Of a stretch of DNA of 64,000 bases, positions 8,732 through 17,254 are shown piece after piece (positions within the stretch are counted from its first letter, which is position 1; every line of letters begins with the position of its first letter). Where the stretch lies: NCBI RefSeq assembly GCF_024764775.1, contig NZ_JALIGC010000036.1:62001-126000 (forward strand). Direction: 5' to 3'. A program made the position numbers and the translations under genes. Source of the DNA: Scandinavium manionii (GTDB lineage Bacteria > Pseudomonadota > Gammaproteobacteria > Enterobacterales > Enterobacteriaceae). The notes under the pieces were generated by a model. That model searched no databases, was not told where the DNA came from, and saw nothing but the letters and a program-made list of their open reading frames with translations.

Positions 8732-9679
8732 ATGATCAAGCTCGGCATCGTGATGGACCCCATTGCGAAGATCAACATCAAGAAAGATTCCAGCTTCGCT
8801 ATGCTGCTGGAAGCGCAGCGTCGTGGTTACGAACTCCACTATATGGAGATGAACGATCTCTATCTGAACAACGGCGAAGCGCGGGCGCAAACGCGCCTGC
8901 TGAGCGTTGAGCAGAATTATGACGGCTGGTATACCTTCAACGGTGAACAGGATCTGGCGCTGGCCGATCTGGATGTCATCCTGATGCGTAAAGATCCGCC
9001 GTTCGACACCGAATACATCTACGCGACCTACATCCTTGAGCGCGCTGAAGAGAAAGGCACGCTGATCGTTAACAAACCGCAGAGCCTGCGTGACTGTAAC
9101 GAAAAGCTGTTCACCGCCTGGTTTGCCGACCTGACGCCGGAAACGCTGGTGACCCGCAACAAGGCGCAGCTGAAAGCGTTCTGGGAAAAGCATGGCGACA
9201 TCATCCTCAAGCCGCTGGACGGCATGGGCGGCGCGTCGATTTTCCGCGTGAAGCAAGGCGATCCGAACCTGGGCGTCATCGCCGAAACCCTGACCGAGCT
9301 TGGCAACCGTTATTGTATGGCGCAGAACTATATCCCTGCCATCAAAGACGGTGACAAGCGCGTGCTGGTCGTTGACGGCGAACCGGTGCCGTACTGCCTG
9401 GCGCGTATTCCGCAGGGCGGTGAAACCCGTGGTAACTTAGCCGCAGGTGGCCGTGGTGAACCGCGTCCGCTTTCTGAAAGCGACTGGGAAATCGCCCGCA
9501 AAGTAGCCCCGACGCTGAAAGAGAAAGGTCTGATATTCGTTGGCCTCGACATCATCGGCGATCGCCTGACGGAAATTAACGTCACCAGCCCAACCTGCAT
9601 TCGCGAAATCGAAGCCGAATTCCCTGTCTCCATCACCGGGATGCTGATGGACGCTATCGAAAAACGTCTGGGCAAGTAA
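8732..9679 (+). CDS. gshB: glutathione synthetase
   Basis: ATP-grasp ligase that joins gamma-glutamylcysteine and glycine to give glutathione. It has 315 residues (E. coli 316). ATP-grasp features are visible: ILKPLDGMGGASIFR (phosphate loop), RVLVVDGEPVPYCLARIP and the C-terminal EINVTSPT metal-binding segment. The ATG at 8732 follows AGGAGA and gives the conserved MIKLGIVMDPI start. Glutathione is also the substrate of glutathionylspermidine synthetase, whose gene survives only as a remnant at 51.1-51.4 kb. Confidence 0.98.
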   Translation: MIKLGIVMDPIAKINIKKDSSFAMLLEAQRRGYELHYMEMNDLYLNNGEARAQTRLLSVEQNYDGWYTFNGEQDLALADLDVILMRKDPPFDTEYIYATYILERAEEKGTLIVNKPQSLRDCNEKLFTAWFADLTPETLVTRNKAQLKAFWEKHGDIILKPLDGMGGASIFRVKQGDPNLGVIAETLTELGNRYCMAQNYIPAIKDGDKRVLVVDGEPVPYCLARIPQGGETRGNLAAGGRGEPRPLSESDWEIARKVAPTLKEKGLIFVGLDIIGDRLTEINVTSPTCIREIEAEFPVSITGMLMDAIEKRLGK

Positions 9680-9690
9680 TTCCGTTTCTT

Positions 9691-9710
9691 AGGCGGGAGC
9701 AATCCCGCCT
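9691..9710 (+). terminator. hairpin after gshB
   Basis: AGGCGGGA / TCCCGCCT perfect 8-bp stem with a short loop directly after the gshB stop. The tail is only weakly U-rich, so it may be a partial terminator or a 3'-end stabiliser. Confidence 0.5.
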
Positions 9711-9785
9711 TCGCTCGACAGCGCCCTGGTTTGCCCGCATACTGGCCGTTGTTGCTTTTTAAACCAGGAAACAGAACCTCTGACA

Positions 9786-10349
9786 ATGAATTTACAGCAC
9801 CACTTTCTTATTGCCATGCCTGCTCTCCAGGACCCGATGTTTCGCCGCGCCGTGATCTACATTTGTGAATACAATGATGACGGAGCGATGGGGATCATCA
9901 TTAATAAACCGATGGAAAATCTGAAGGTTGAAGGGATTCTGGAAAAGCTGAAAATCACCCCTGATCCACGCGATCCGGAGATCCGCCTCGACAAACCGGT
10001 GATGTTGGGTGGCCCACTTGCGGAAGACCGCGGTTTTATCCTGCACACGCCACCTTCGTCGTTCGCCTCGAGTATCCGCATATCTGACAACACGGTCATC
10101 ACCACGTCTCGCGACGTGCTCGAAACGATCGGCACCGCCGAACAGCCGTCGGAAGTGTTGGTCGCACTGGGTTATTCCTCCTGGGAAAAAGGCCAGCTTG
10201 AGCAGGAAATCCTGGAAAATGCGTGGCTGACCGCCCCGGCTGATCTCAACATTCTGTTCAAAACACCGATCGCCGATCGCTGGCGCGACGCGGCTCGTCT
10301 GATTGGCATTGATATTCAGACCATGCCTGGCGTGGCGGGACACGCCTGA
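9786..10349 (+). CDS. yqgE: YqgE/AlgH family protein
   Basis: It has 187 residues, as in E. coli, and belongs to the UPF0301/AlgH family; no enzymatic activity is established. The family start MNLQHHFLIAMPALQDPMFRRAVIYICEHN-like segment and the conserved GGP and GYSxWxxGQLEQE motifs are present (GGPLAEDRGF, GYSSWEKGQLEQE). The stop codon overlaps the yqgF start (TGATG), indicating translational coupling. Confidence 0.96.
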   Translation: MNLQHHFLIAMPALQDPMFRRAVIYICEYNDDGAMGIIINKPMENLKVEGILEKLKITPDPRDPEIRLDKPVMLGGPLAEDRGFILHTPPSSFASSIRISDNTVITTSRDVLETIGTAEQPSEVLVALGYSSWEKGQLEQEILENAWLTAPADLNILFKTPIADRWRDAARLIGIDIQTMPGVAGHA

Positions 10350-10765
10350 TGAGCGGAACCCTGATTGGTATTGATTTCGGCACCCGCAGCATTGGCGTCG
10401 CAGTCGGACAACGCGTGACGGGCACCGCGCGTCCTCTTGGTGCGCTAAAAGCGCAGGACGGTACGCCGGACTGGAACGCAATCGAAAAGATACTCAAAGA
10501 GTGGCAACCGGAAGCTGTAGTGGTTGGCCTGCCGCTGAATATGGACGGCACCGAACAGCCGCTTACCGCACGCGCGCGTAATTTTGCCAATAAAATTCAC
10601 GGTCGCTTCGGCGTAAAAATTATCCTTCACGATGAGCGTTTGAGCACCGTAGAAGCACGCGCTGGCCTGTTCGAGCACGGTGGTTACCGGGCGCTAAACA
10701 AAGGGAAAGTGGATTCCGCCTCCGCGGTGGTGATTCTGGAAAGCTTTTTCGAACAGGGATTCTGA
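10349..10765 (+). CDS. yqgF: Holliday junction resolvase-like YqgF/RuvX
   Basis: RNase H-fold nuclease of the YqgF (RuvX) family, essential in E. coli and implicated in 16S rRNA 5'-end maturation. It has 138 residues, as in E. coli. The acidic active-site residues are in IGIDFGTRSIGVAVG (Asp near residue 9), the central VVGLPLNMDGTE, and DERLSTVEA and KGKVDSASA near the C-terminus. It is coupled to yqgE by a TGATG overlap. Confidence 0.97.
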   Translation: MSGTLIGIDFGTRSIGVAVGQRVTGTARPLGALKAQDGTPDWNAIEKILKEWQPEAVVVGLPLNMDGTEQPLTARARNFANKIHGRFGVKIILHDERLSTVEARAGLFEHGGYRALNKGKVDSASAVVILESFFEQGF

Positions 10766-10780
10766 CTTGCCCAGTGCTGA

Positions 10781-10816
10781 CCGGGCCTACAGGTTCTTTG
10801 GATTTTGTAGACCCGG
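10781..10816. repeat. REP-like palindrome after yqgF
   Basis: CCGGGCCTACA (10781-10791) pairs with TGTAGACCCGG (10806-10816) apart from one mismatch, around a 14-nt loop. The GGGC-TACA core resembles enterobacterial REP palindromes. It follows the yqgF stop and may serve as its transcript end. Confidence 0.55.
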
Positions 10817-10819
10817 CAA

Positions 10820-11066
10820 GCAAATAATGATGAGAATGTAAAAGTAATTTATATTAACCGATTCATTTTCAACATCGATATAACATTAGCGTTAATGAAG
10901 TCTTTTCCCTCTAAACAAATTTGATTTGTTCCGCCCCATTCAAATAAATATTAAATACTGCATAAATAATTTTATGTTTCTGGCGTCAATCTCGCGATCG
11001 CACTCACAGATTATGACTGCATTTTTTGCATATCATTAACCGTTTCTATAAAAGAAACACATCAAA
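10820..11066. other. AT-rich gap between yqgF and the IclR gene
   Basis: About 250 bp of markedly AT-rich DNA between two convergent genes. No ORF, RNA gene or strong terminator is visible. It marks the left edge of the accessory IclR/oxidoreductase pair, which interrupts the yqgF-yggR neighbourhood seen in E. coli. Confidence 0.5.
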
Positions 11067-11759
11067 TCATGAAGGTTTAATGAGCATCCGTGCCAGCTCA
11101 TGCAGCGATTGCCGGCGACGTTCCACCTCGGCGGGTTCCGGGTTCCACATACCTGCGAACGCTAATGCGGCGGAATGTTCGCCCAAAGGCTGTGCCATGG
11201 AGACTTCGCCATCGCTGTGATGCCAGACCACGTGGCCTTTTTCACGCTGCTGCTGCAGATGAGGTGCCAGCTGCTGCCACTGCTCCGGACTGAAACGCTG
11301 CTGAAGACTTTCGTCGCTTTCGTCAGCCAGCAGGGACATACCGATGACCGACTGCCAGGCCGGCAGCATATGGAAACCGGCCAGCGCCTGACTCATCTTG
11401 CTGCCCGGCTCGGAGTGCCAGATATAAATCACCTGGTCCTCCCAAAGAACGCCCACCGCCACGACGAGATCGCCAGGGGCTGCGCGTTCGAGGATCGGCA
11501 GCGCATGGGAAAACAGCGCGGAGCCGCGAATGGCCTGCGCGGCCAGTGCATGAATGCCCGGCCCTGGAAGATAGCGTCGCTGCTCGTCCTGCATGGTCAG
11601 GCCTACCGACGCCATGGTCATTAGCAGTCGGTTCACGCGGGTGGTGTTGATCCCCATCAGGCGCGCCAATTCACGACAGCCAATGGCCCGGCCGCTGGAA
11701 ACCAGATATTGCAGACAGCGGATGCCATCGATCAGGCTTTGGTTCGGTTGAGAGGACAT
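11067..11759 (-). CDS. IclR family transcriptional regulator
   Basis: A 230-residue regulator. The N-terminal winged helix covers residues 5-65, with the recognition region in CRELARLMGINTTRVNRLLMTM; the C-terminal half (about 80-225) is the ligand-sensing IclR domain, here rather short. The start at 11759 (MSSQPNQ) follows GGAG with good spacing; an upstream TTG at 11822 would run into the neighbouring gene's control region. It is divergent from the FAD oxidoreductase at 11827, with 67 bp between the starts, so it most likely controls that gene. The ligand is unknown. Confidence 0.85.
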   Translation of the reverse strand: MSSQPNQSLIDGIRCLQYLVSSGRAIGCRELARLMGINTTRVNRLLMTMASVGLTMQDEQRRYLPGPGIHALAAQAIRGSALFSHALPILERAAPGDLVVAVGVLWEDQVIYIWHSEPGSKMSQALAGFHMLPAWQSVIGMSLLADESDESLQQRFSPEQWQQLAPHLQQQREKGHVVWHHSDGEVSMAQPLGEHSAALAFAGMWNPEPAEVERRRQSLHELARMLIKPS

Positions 11760-11826
11760 TAACGCTCCATCCGTTACAGGATTATAAAGCAATGATTTTA
11801 GCGCCAGCTCAAAAGGATACAAGGTA

Positions 11827-14085
11827 ATGAATATCTACCCGCCATGTGACAACAGAACCTTTCCTGTGCAACCACTGCACGCTGACTTTGTCGTGGCCGG
11901 AGGCGGTCTGGCCGGGCTATGCGCCGCCCTCGCGGCCGCACGTCGCGGGCTGGAGGTTATCCTGATTCAGGACCGTCCGGTTCTCGGCGGCAACGCGTCG
12001 AGCGAAGTCAGATTATGGGCCAACGGCGCGACGTCGCATATGGGCAACAACAACCGCTGGGCGAGAGAAGGCGGCATCATGGGTGAAATCATGGAGGAAA
12101 ACCTGTGGCGCAATAAAGAAGGTAACCCGGTGATGTTCGACCTGGTGCTGCTGGATATGGCGCGCAGCCAGCCAGGGTTGACGTTACTGCTCAACACCGC
12201 CGTGTATGAGGTGAAAAAAGAGCATAACCGCATTACGAACGTCAGCGCCTTCAACGCCATTAATGAAACCTTCTACCAGGTTTCCGCCTCGCAGTTTTGC
12301 GATGCCACCGGTGACGGTGTGCTCGGCTATCTGGCAGGCGCTGAATTCCGCGAAGGCGCAGAGGAAGAAAGCGAGCTGGGCGAAAAGATGGCCCCGGGCG
12401 ACAATTTCGGTCACAAACTCGGGCACTCGATCTATTTCTACACCAAAAGGACTGAGGGTCCGGTCAACTTTGTCCCGCCCTCTTTTGCGCTAAAAGAGAT
12501 AACCGACATCCCACGCTATAAGCGGCTCACGTCCACGCTGAACGGCTGCGATCTGTGGTGGCTGGAATGGGGGGGTCGCCTTGATACCGTCTATGAAAGC
12601 GAAACCATCAAGTGGGAGCTGTGGAAAATCGTCTGGGGCGTGTGGGATCACATCAAAAATTCCGGCGAGTTTCCTGAAGCCGCCAACATGACTATCGAAT
12701 GGGTCGGCTCGGTGCCCGGCAAGCGCGAAAGCCGACGCTTTATGGGCGATCATCTGCTGACTCAGCAGGACATTGTCGAACAGCGCGATCATTATGACGC
12801 CGTCGGCTACGGCGGCTGGTCGATAGACTTACATCCCGCCGATGGCGTGTACAGCACCCACGACGGCTGCCGTCAGTTTCACAGTAAAGGTACCTACACC
12901 ATCCCGTGGCGCAGCCTTTACAGCCGCTCGCTGGATAACCTGCTCCTGACCGGGCGACTGATTTCCGCCTCCCACGTCGCCTTCGGCAGCGCCCGCGTGA
13001 TGTGCACCTGCGGGCTACTCGGCGAAGTGGCTGGCGCAGGTGCAGCACTCTGTCATGAGCACGTCATTACGCCAAAAGCGCTGGCGGGCCAGCAACGCAT
13101 CGGCGAGCTTCAGCAGCGTTTGCAGGAATCGGGCTGTTATATCCCGCGCCAGTGGCTGGATGACCCTGCCCTTGGCGCTGAAATCAGCGTCAGCAGCGAA
13201 CTGCAATTGAGAGAGCTTCCCCCGAACGGTACGTGGCACTCTCTGCGCGAACGAATGGCGCTTCTGCTGCCCGTGAAAACCGGGGAAGCGCTGTCGGAAT
13301 TGTCATTCACCTTACGCAGCCAAAACCCGCAGATGTTGGACATCACGCTGTTGGGCAGTCTACGCCCTGGCAACTTCACGCCGGAGTTACACTACGCCAG
13401 CCATCGCCTCAGCGTAAATGGAGAAGGCGAATACCGCTGCCAGCTCGACTGGGTAAGCGATCATGACCAGTATGTTTTCGTTGCCTTCGACGCACAGGAA
13501 AATATCGACATTGCGCTTACCGACGTTCGGCTTCCTGGCATCATGACCGTGTTCAACAGCCTGAACGCCCGCGTCGCAAAACACACTCGTCAGGTGGTCG
13601 ACGGCGACTACGGCGTGGACGAGTTCGACTTCTGGCTGCCGCGCCGCCACCCGAATCAGATCCTGCCTGCCCTGCGTTTTGCTACGCCGCTGCACTGCTA
13701 TCCGGCAACTCATCTGCGCAATGGTCGCCTGCGCCCGGAACAGCAAACTAACGCCTGGGTGCCAGCCCTGAACGATAAAACCCCGACGGTTCTCTGGCAT
13801 TGGCCAGAGCTGCTGCTGATTCACAGCCTGACGCTGGTGCAGGACAACGATTTCGACAACGCGATGGAAACCGTGCAGATGGGCCATGCCAGCGCGGTGA
13901 CACCACATTGCATCACCCATTACCGCCTGTGGGCAGATGAAACGTTACTGGCAGAAGTTGAAAACAACCATCATTCCGTGTGCAGGCATGAGTTCCCCAC
14001 CGCCATTCGCGTACGTGAAGTGCGGCTGGAAATTATCGCCACCGCGGGCGCGCTGCCCGCCGTCTATTCACTCAATGTTCGCTAA
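11827..14085 (+). CDS. FAD-dependent oxidoreductase (FAD_oxidored family)
   Basis: A 752-residue flavoprotein. The N-terminal Rossmann dinucleotide-binding motif GGGLAG is at residues 25-30, followed by VLGGNASSEVRLWANGA, typical of the PF12831 FAD_oxidored family; a second FAD segment, NLLLTGRLISASHVAFGSARVM, lies near residue 375. Residues from about 460 to the end form a separate region that I cannot assign; it may be a beta-rich, carbohydrate-binding-like domain. No signal peptide is seen, so it is cytosolic. Homologues are often annotated loosely as xanthan-lyase-like or sugar oxidoreductases, but the substrate cannot be told from sequence. Its 3' end overlaps yggR (convergent) by 4 bases. 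Confidence 0.8.
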   Translation: MNIYPPCDNRTFPVQPLHADFVVAGGGLAGLCAALAAARRGLEVILIQDRPVLGGNASSEVRLWANGATSHMGNNNRWAREGGIMGEIMEENLWRNKEGNPVMFDLVLLDMARSQPGLTLLLNTAVYEVKKEHNRITNVSAFNAINETFYQVSASQFCDATGDGVLGYLAGAEFREGAEEESELGEKMAPGDNFGHKLGHSIYFYTKRTEGPVNFVPPSFALKEITDIPRYKRLTSTLNGCDLWWLEWGGRLDTVYESETIKWELWKIVWGVWDHIKNSGEFPEAANMTIEWVGSVPGKRESRRFMGDHLLTQQDIVEQRDHYDAVGYGGWSIDLHPADGVYSTHDGCRQFHSKGTYTIPWRSLYSRSLDNLLLTGRLISASHVAFGSARVMCTCGLLGEVAGAGAALCHEHVITPKALAGQQRIGELQQRLQESGCYIPRQWLDDPALGAEISVSSELQLRELPPNGTWHSLRERMALLLPVKTGEALSELSFTLRSQNPQMLDITLLGSLRPGNFTPELHYASHRLSVNGEGEYRCQLDWVSDHDQYVFVAFDAQENIDIALTDVRLPGIMTVFNSLNARVAKHTRQVVDGDYGVDEFDFWLPRRHPNQILPALRFATPLHCYPATHLRNGRLRPEQQTNAWVPALNDKTPTVLWHWPELLLIHSLTLVQDNDFDNAMETVQMGHASAVTPHCITHYRLWADETLLAEVENNHHSVCRHEFPTAIRVREVRLEIIATAGALPAVYSLNVR

Positions 14086-15062
14086 AGGCGGCCTGCTTCC
14101 TGTCGCTGCTGGAAACACTGCGTAAACGTCATCATCCCCATTTGCTGCCCGGCCTGCATCACACCGGGCAGCTGATGGGTTTTGCCATCGCGAATCAGAC
14201 TGCCGACCGCAGGCGTGTTGACCAGCAATTCGTACAACGCCGCACGCCCGCCCTGTTTATCAGGCAGCAGCTTTTGCGACAGCACCGCGCACAGGCTTCC
14301 CGCAAGCTGACTGCGAACCTGTTCTTTTTCCCCAGCCGGAAATACATCCACCAGCCTTTCAATGGCCTGTGCTGCGCCTCGCGTGTGCAGCGTCGACAGC
14401 ACCAGATGCCCGGTTTCGGCCGCCGTAAGCGCCAGACGAATGGTTTCGGTGTCACGCAGTTCACCGAGCATTATCACATCGGGGTCCTGACGCAATGCCA
14501 CACGCAGCGCCGCAGAAAACGATCCGCAATGCGCCCCAACTTCACGCTGATGAATCAGACATCGCTCGCTGTGATGCATAAACTCCACCGGATCTTCCAG
14601 GGTCAGAATATGCCCGTCACGCTGATGATTGAGATAATCAACCATCGCCGCCAGCGTGGTGGATTTACCACTGCCGGTGGCACCCGTAACCAGAATCAGC
14701 CCACTTTCTCCGGCTAACAGTTCGCTGATGGCGGGCGGAACACCAAGCTCCGCCAGCTGCGGGCAGATTTCTGGCAATAGCCGTAAAACTAATGAAACGC
14801 CGTCCGCATGTCGGAACGCACTGGCGCGCAGCCGCATGCCGCTGTCCGTCTGCACCGCAAAATCACACTGGTTATCCTTTTCCCATTGCCGCAGCGCCGT
14901 TTCACTCAGCCAGTTTTGCAGCAGCGTTTGTGGCTCCGGCGCACTGAAAGGAGCCGGTTCGAGGAGTCCTCGCCGCCGCCAGCGCGCGGTGCCATTGCCG
15001 CACAGGTGTAGATCCGAGACGTTATGCTTTACACTAAGGGCCACAATTTCCTGCATATCCAT
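14082..15062 (-). CDS. yggR: PilT-like secretion ATPase YggR
   Basis: A 326-residue ATPase of the PilT/GspE superfamily, the length of E. coli YggR. The Walker A motif is GATGSGKSTT, the Asp box LTLEDPVEF, the Walker B LGELRDTET, and the His box TAAETGHLVLSTLHT. PilT proteins power type IV pilus retraction; no pilus genes are nearby, so the function here is unproven. The start at 15062 (MDMQEIV) is supported by an AGGA site 7 nt upstream. It is divergent from yggS with only 15 bp between the start codons. Confidence 0.94.
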   Translation of the reverse strand: MDMQEIVALSVKHNVSDLHLCGNGTARWRRRGLLEPAPFSAPEPQTLLQNWLSETALRQWEKDNQCDFAVQTDSGMRLRASAFRHADGVSLVLRLLPEICPQLAELGVPPAISELLAGESGLILVTGATGSGKSTTLAAMVDYLNHQRDGHILTLEDPVEFMHHSERCLIHQREVGAHCGSFSAALRVALRQDPDVIMLGELRDTETIRLALTAAETGHLVLSTLHTRGAAQAIERLVDVFPAGEKEQVRSQLAGSLCAVLSQKLLPDKQGGRAALYELLVNTPAVGSLIRDGKTHQLPGVMQAGQQMGMMTFTQCFQQRQEAGRL

Positions 15063-15077
15063 ACCATCATCCTGAAA

Positions 15078-15782
15078 ATGAACGACATTGCGCATAACCT
15101 GACACAGGTCAGGGACAAAATCTCAGCCGCTGTCGCCCTTTGCGGCCGTGCTCCAGAAGAAGTTACGTTACTTGCAGTGAGTAAAACGAAACCTGCGAGC
15201 GCCATCGAAGAAGCTATCGCTGCGGGCCAACGTGCCTTTGGTGAAAACTACGTTCAGGAAGGAATAGAAAAGGTCCGCTATTTCCAGGAAGCGGGACAAA
15301 ACGACCTGCAGTGGCACTTTATTGGCCCGCTGCAGTCGAACAAAAGTCGTCTGGTAGCAGAGCATTTCGACTGGTGTCATACCGTTGATCGCCTGCGGAT
15401 CGCCAGCCGTTTGAGCGAGCAGCGCCCTGCGCATTTACCGCCGCTGAACGTGCTTATTCAGGTCAACATCAGCGATGAATCGAGCAAATCCGGTATCGCG
15501 CCAGAGGAAATCGATGCGCTGGCCGCCGAAGTAGCTGTTCTGCCAGGTCTGAACCTGCGTGGGCTGATGGCCATTCCGGCGCCTGAGTCAGAATATGTAA
15601 GGCAGTTTGCGGTAGCCCAACAAATGGCGGTAGCATTTGCCCGGCTGAAAACACGCTATCCGTCCGTGGACACGCTCTCTCTGGGTATGTCAGACGACAT
15701 GGAAGCCGCCATTGCGGCGGGTAGCACGATGGTGCGCATCGGTACCGCCATTTTTGGTGCGCGCGATTACACACAACAATAA
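15078..15782 (+). CDS. yggS: PLP homeostasis protein YggS (PLPBP/COG0325)
   Basis: Pyridoxal 5'-phosphate-binding protein with no known catalytic activity, required for vitamin B6 and amino-acid homeostasis. The 234-residue length matches E. coli. The single TIM-barrel domain carries the PLP lysine in LLAVSKTKP (about residue 36) and the phosphate-binding SLGMSDDMEAAI segment near 200. It heads the yggS-yggT-yggU-rdgB-hemW unit. An upstream in-frame start at 15024 would extend into yggR and is not favoured. Confidence 0.96.
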   Translation: MNDIAHNLTQVRDKISAAVALCGRAPEEVTLLAVSKTKPASAIEEAIAAGQRAFGENYVQEGIEKVRYFQEAGQNDLQWHFIGPLQSNKSRLVAEHFDWCHTVDRLRIASRLSEQRPAHLPPLNVLIQVNISDESSKSGIAPEEIDALAAEVAVLPGLNLRGLMAIPAPESEYVRQFAVAQQMAVAFARLKTRYPSVDTLSLGMSDDMEAAIAAGSTMVRIGTAIFGARDYTQQ

Positions 15783-15804
15783 ATAAGGAAAACTGAGGAA
15801 CGCC

Positions 15805-16371
15805 ATGAAGACGTTGACTTTCCTGCTTTCGACAGTGATTGAGCTGTACACGATGGTGATGCTGCTCCGCGTCTGGATGCAGTGGGCTCGCTGTGATTTT
15901 TACAACCCCTTCTCGCAGTTCGTGGTGAAAGCCACTCAACCGCTGGTTGGACCGCTGCGTCGCGTTATTCCTGCGATGGGGCCAATTGACAGTTCATCAT
16001 TATTGATTGCCTTCGTGCTCTGCGTACTGAAAGCTATCGTGCTGTTTATGGTTATCACCTTCCAGCCAATTATCTGGATTTCCGCGGTGCTGATTCTGGT
16101 GAAAACCATCGGCCTGCTGATTTTCTGGGTGCTGATGCTGATGGCGATTATGAGCTGGGTCAGCCGCGGTCGTAGCCCGGTTGAGTTTGTGCTGATGCAA
16201 TTGGCCGACCCGCTGCTGCGCCCAATTCGCGGTATGCTGCCGTCGATGGGGGGTATCGACGTCTCCCCGATGATCCTCGTTCTGTTGCTGTACGTGGCCA
16301 ACATGGGTATCTCCGAGCTGTTACAGGCTACCGGAAATATGCTGTTGCCGGGGCTGTGGATGGCACTATGA
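15805..16371 (+). CDS. yggT: YggT family inner membrane protein
   Basis: A 188-residue membrane protein made of two repeated YGGT units, each with a hydrophobic pair and a conserved PFSQFVVKATQPLVGPLRR or PLLRPIRGMLPSMGGID segment. It is placed in the inner membrane; its role is not settled, although it has been linked to osmotic/K+ tolerance. It begins 23 bases after yggS with an AAGGA site, and its stop overlaps the yggU start (ATGA). Confidence 0.95.
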   Translation: MKTLTFLLSTVIELYTMVMLLRVWMQWARCDFYNPFSQFVVKATQPLVGPLRRVIPAMGPIDSSSLLIAFVLCVLKAIVLFMVITFQPIIWISAVLILVKTIGLLIFWVLMLMAIMSWVSRGRSPVEFVLMQLADPLLRPIRGMLPSMGGIDVSPMILVLLLYVANMGISELLQATGNMLLPGLWMAL

Positions 16372-16655
16372 GTGCCGTTGAAGTCTGCGACGACGGGCTG
16401 GTTTTACAGCTGTACATTCAGCCGAAAGCCAGCCGTGACAGCATTGTCGGATTGCATGGCGACGAACTAAAAGTCGCCATCACCGCACCACCGGTGGACG
16501 GCCAGGCCAATGCGCATTTGGTAAAATTTCTCGCCAAACAGTTTCGCGTCGCGAAGAGCCAGGTGATAATTGAGAAAGGCGAATTGGGCCGCCACAAGCA
16601 GGTAAAAATCATTCAACCGCAACAAATCCCTTCGGGCGTTGACGCGCTCATCTGA
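16368..16655 (+). CDS. yggU: DUF167 family protein YggU
   Basis: A 95-residue cytosolic protein of the DUF167/UPF0235 family. Characteristic segments are IQPKASRDSIVG, VAITAPPVDGQANAHLVKFLA and IEKGELGRHKQVKI. Its function is unknown. The ATG at 16368 overlaps the yggT stop by 4 bases; an in-frame ATG at 16356 lies inside yggT and is less likely. It is co-transcribed with rdgB, which starts 11 bases later. Confidence 0.95.
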   Translation: MSAVEVCDDGLVLQLYIQPKASRDSIVGLHGDELKVAITAPPVDGQANAHLVKFLAKQFRVAKSQVIIEKGELGRHKQVKIIQPQQIPSGVDALI

Positions 16656-16666
16656 CAGGACATCCC

Positions 16667-17254
16667 ATGCAAAAAGTAGTTCTGGCTACCGGTAACGCCG
16701 GTAAAGTGCGCGAGCTTGCCTCGCTGTTAAACGATTTTGGTCTCGACGTGGTCGCACAGACCGAACTGAACGTCGAGTCGGTGGAAGAAACCGGGCTGAC
16801 CTTTATTGAGAACGCGATTCTCAAAGCGCGTCATGCAGCGAAAGTCACCGGCCTGCCTGCAATTGCTGATGATTCCGGTCTGGCGGTTGACGTTCTCGGC
16901 GGTACGCCGGGTATCTACTCCGCGCGCTATGCCGGCGTTGACGCCAGCGATCAGCAGAATCTGGAAAAGCTGCTGGTTGCGTTGAAAGACGTGCCCGACG
17001 ATAAACGTCAGGCGCAATTCCATTGCGTGCTGGTGTACATGCGTCATGCCGAAGACCCAACGCCGCTGGTGTGCCACGGCAGCTGGCCGGGCGTGATTAC
17101 CCGTGAAGCCGCGGGCAACGGTGGCTTTGGCTATGACCCCATATTCTTTGTTCCCGACGCCGGTAAAACGGCGGCTGAACTGAGCCGTGAAGAAAAAATC
17201 GCCGTGTCCCACCGCGGACAGGCGCTGAAACTGTTACTGGAAGCACTGCGTTAA
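16667..17254 (+). CDS. rdgB: XTP/dITP diphosphatase
   Basis: House-cleaning nucleotide pyrophosphatase that removes dITP, dXTP and dHAPTP from the pool and so limits mutagenic or recombinogenic DNA incorporation. It has 195 residues (E. coli 197). Motifs are LATGNAGKVREL at the N-terminus, ETGLTFIENAILKARHAA, IADDSGLAVDVLGGTPGIYSARYAG (catalytic Asp) and GFGYDPIFFV. Its stop overlaps the hemW start. Confidence 0.97.
   Translation: MQKVVLATGNAGKVRELASLLNDFGLDVVAQTELNVESVEETGLTFIENAILKARHAAKVTGLPAIADDSGLAVDVLGGTPGIYSARYAGVDASDQQNLEKLLVALKDVPDDKRQAQFHCVLVYMRHAEDPTPLVCHGSWPGVITREAAGNGGFGYDPIFFVPDAGKTAAELSREEKIAVSHRGQALKLLLEALR

Noticed and set aside
10820..11066. Insertion-sequence remnant at the edge of the IclR/oxidoreductase pair
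   Set aside because: No terminal inverted repeats, target duplication or transposase fragments could be seen in the AT-rich stretch.
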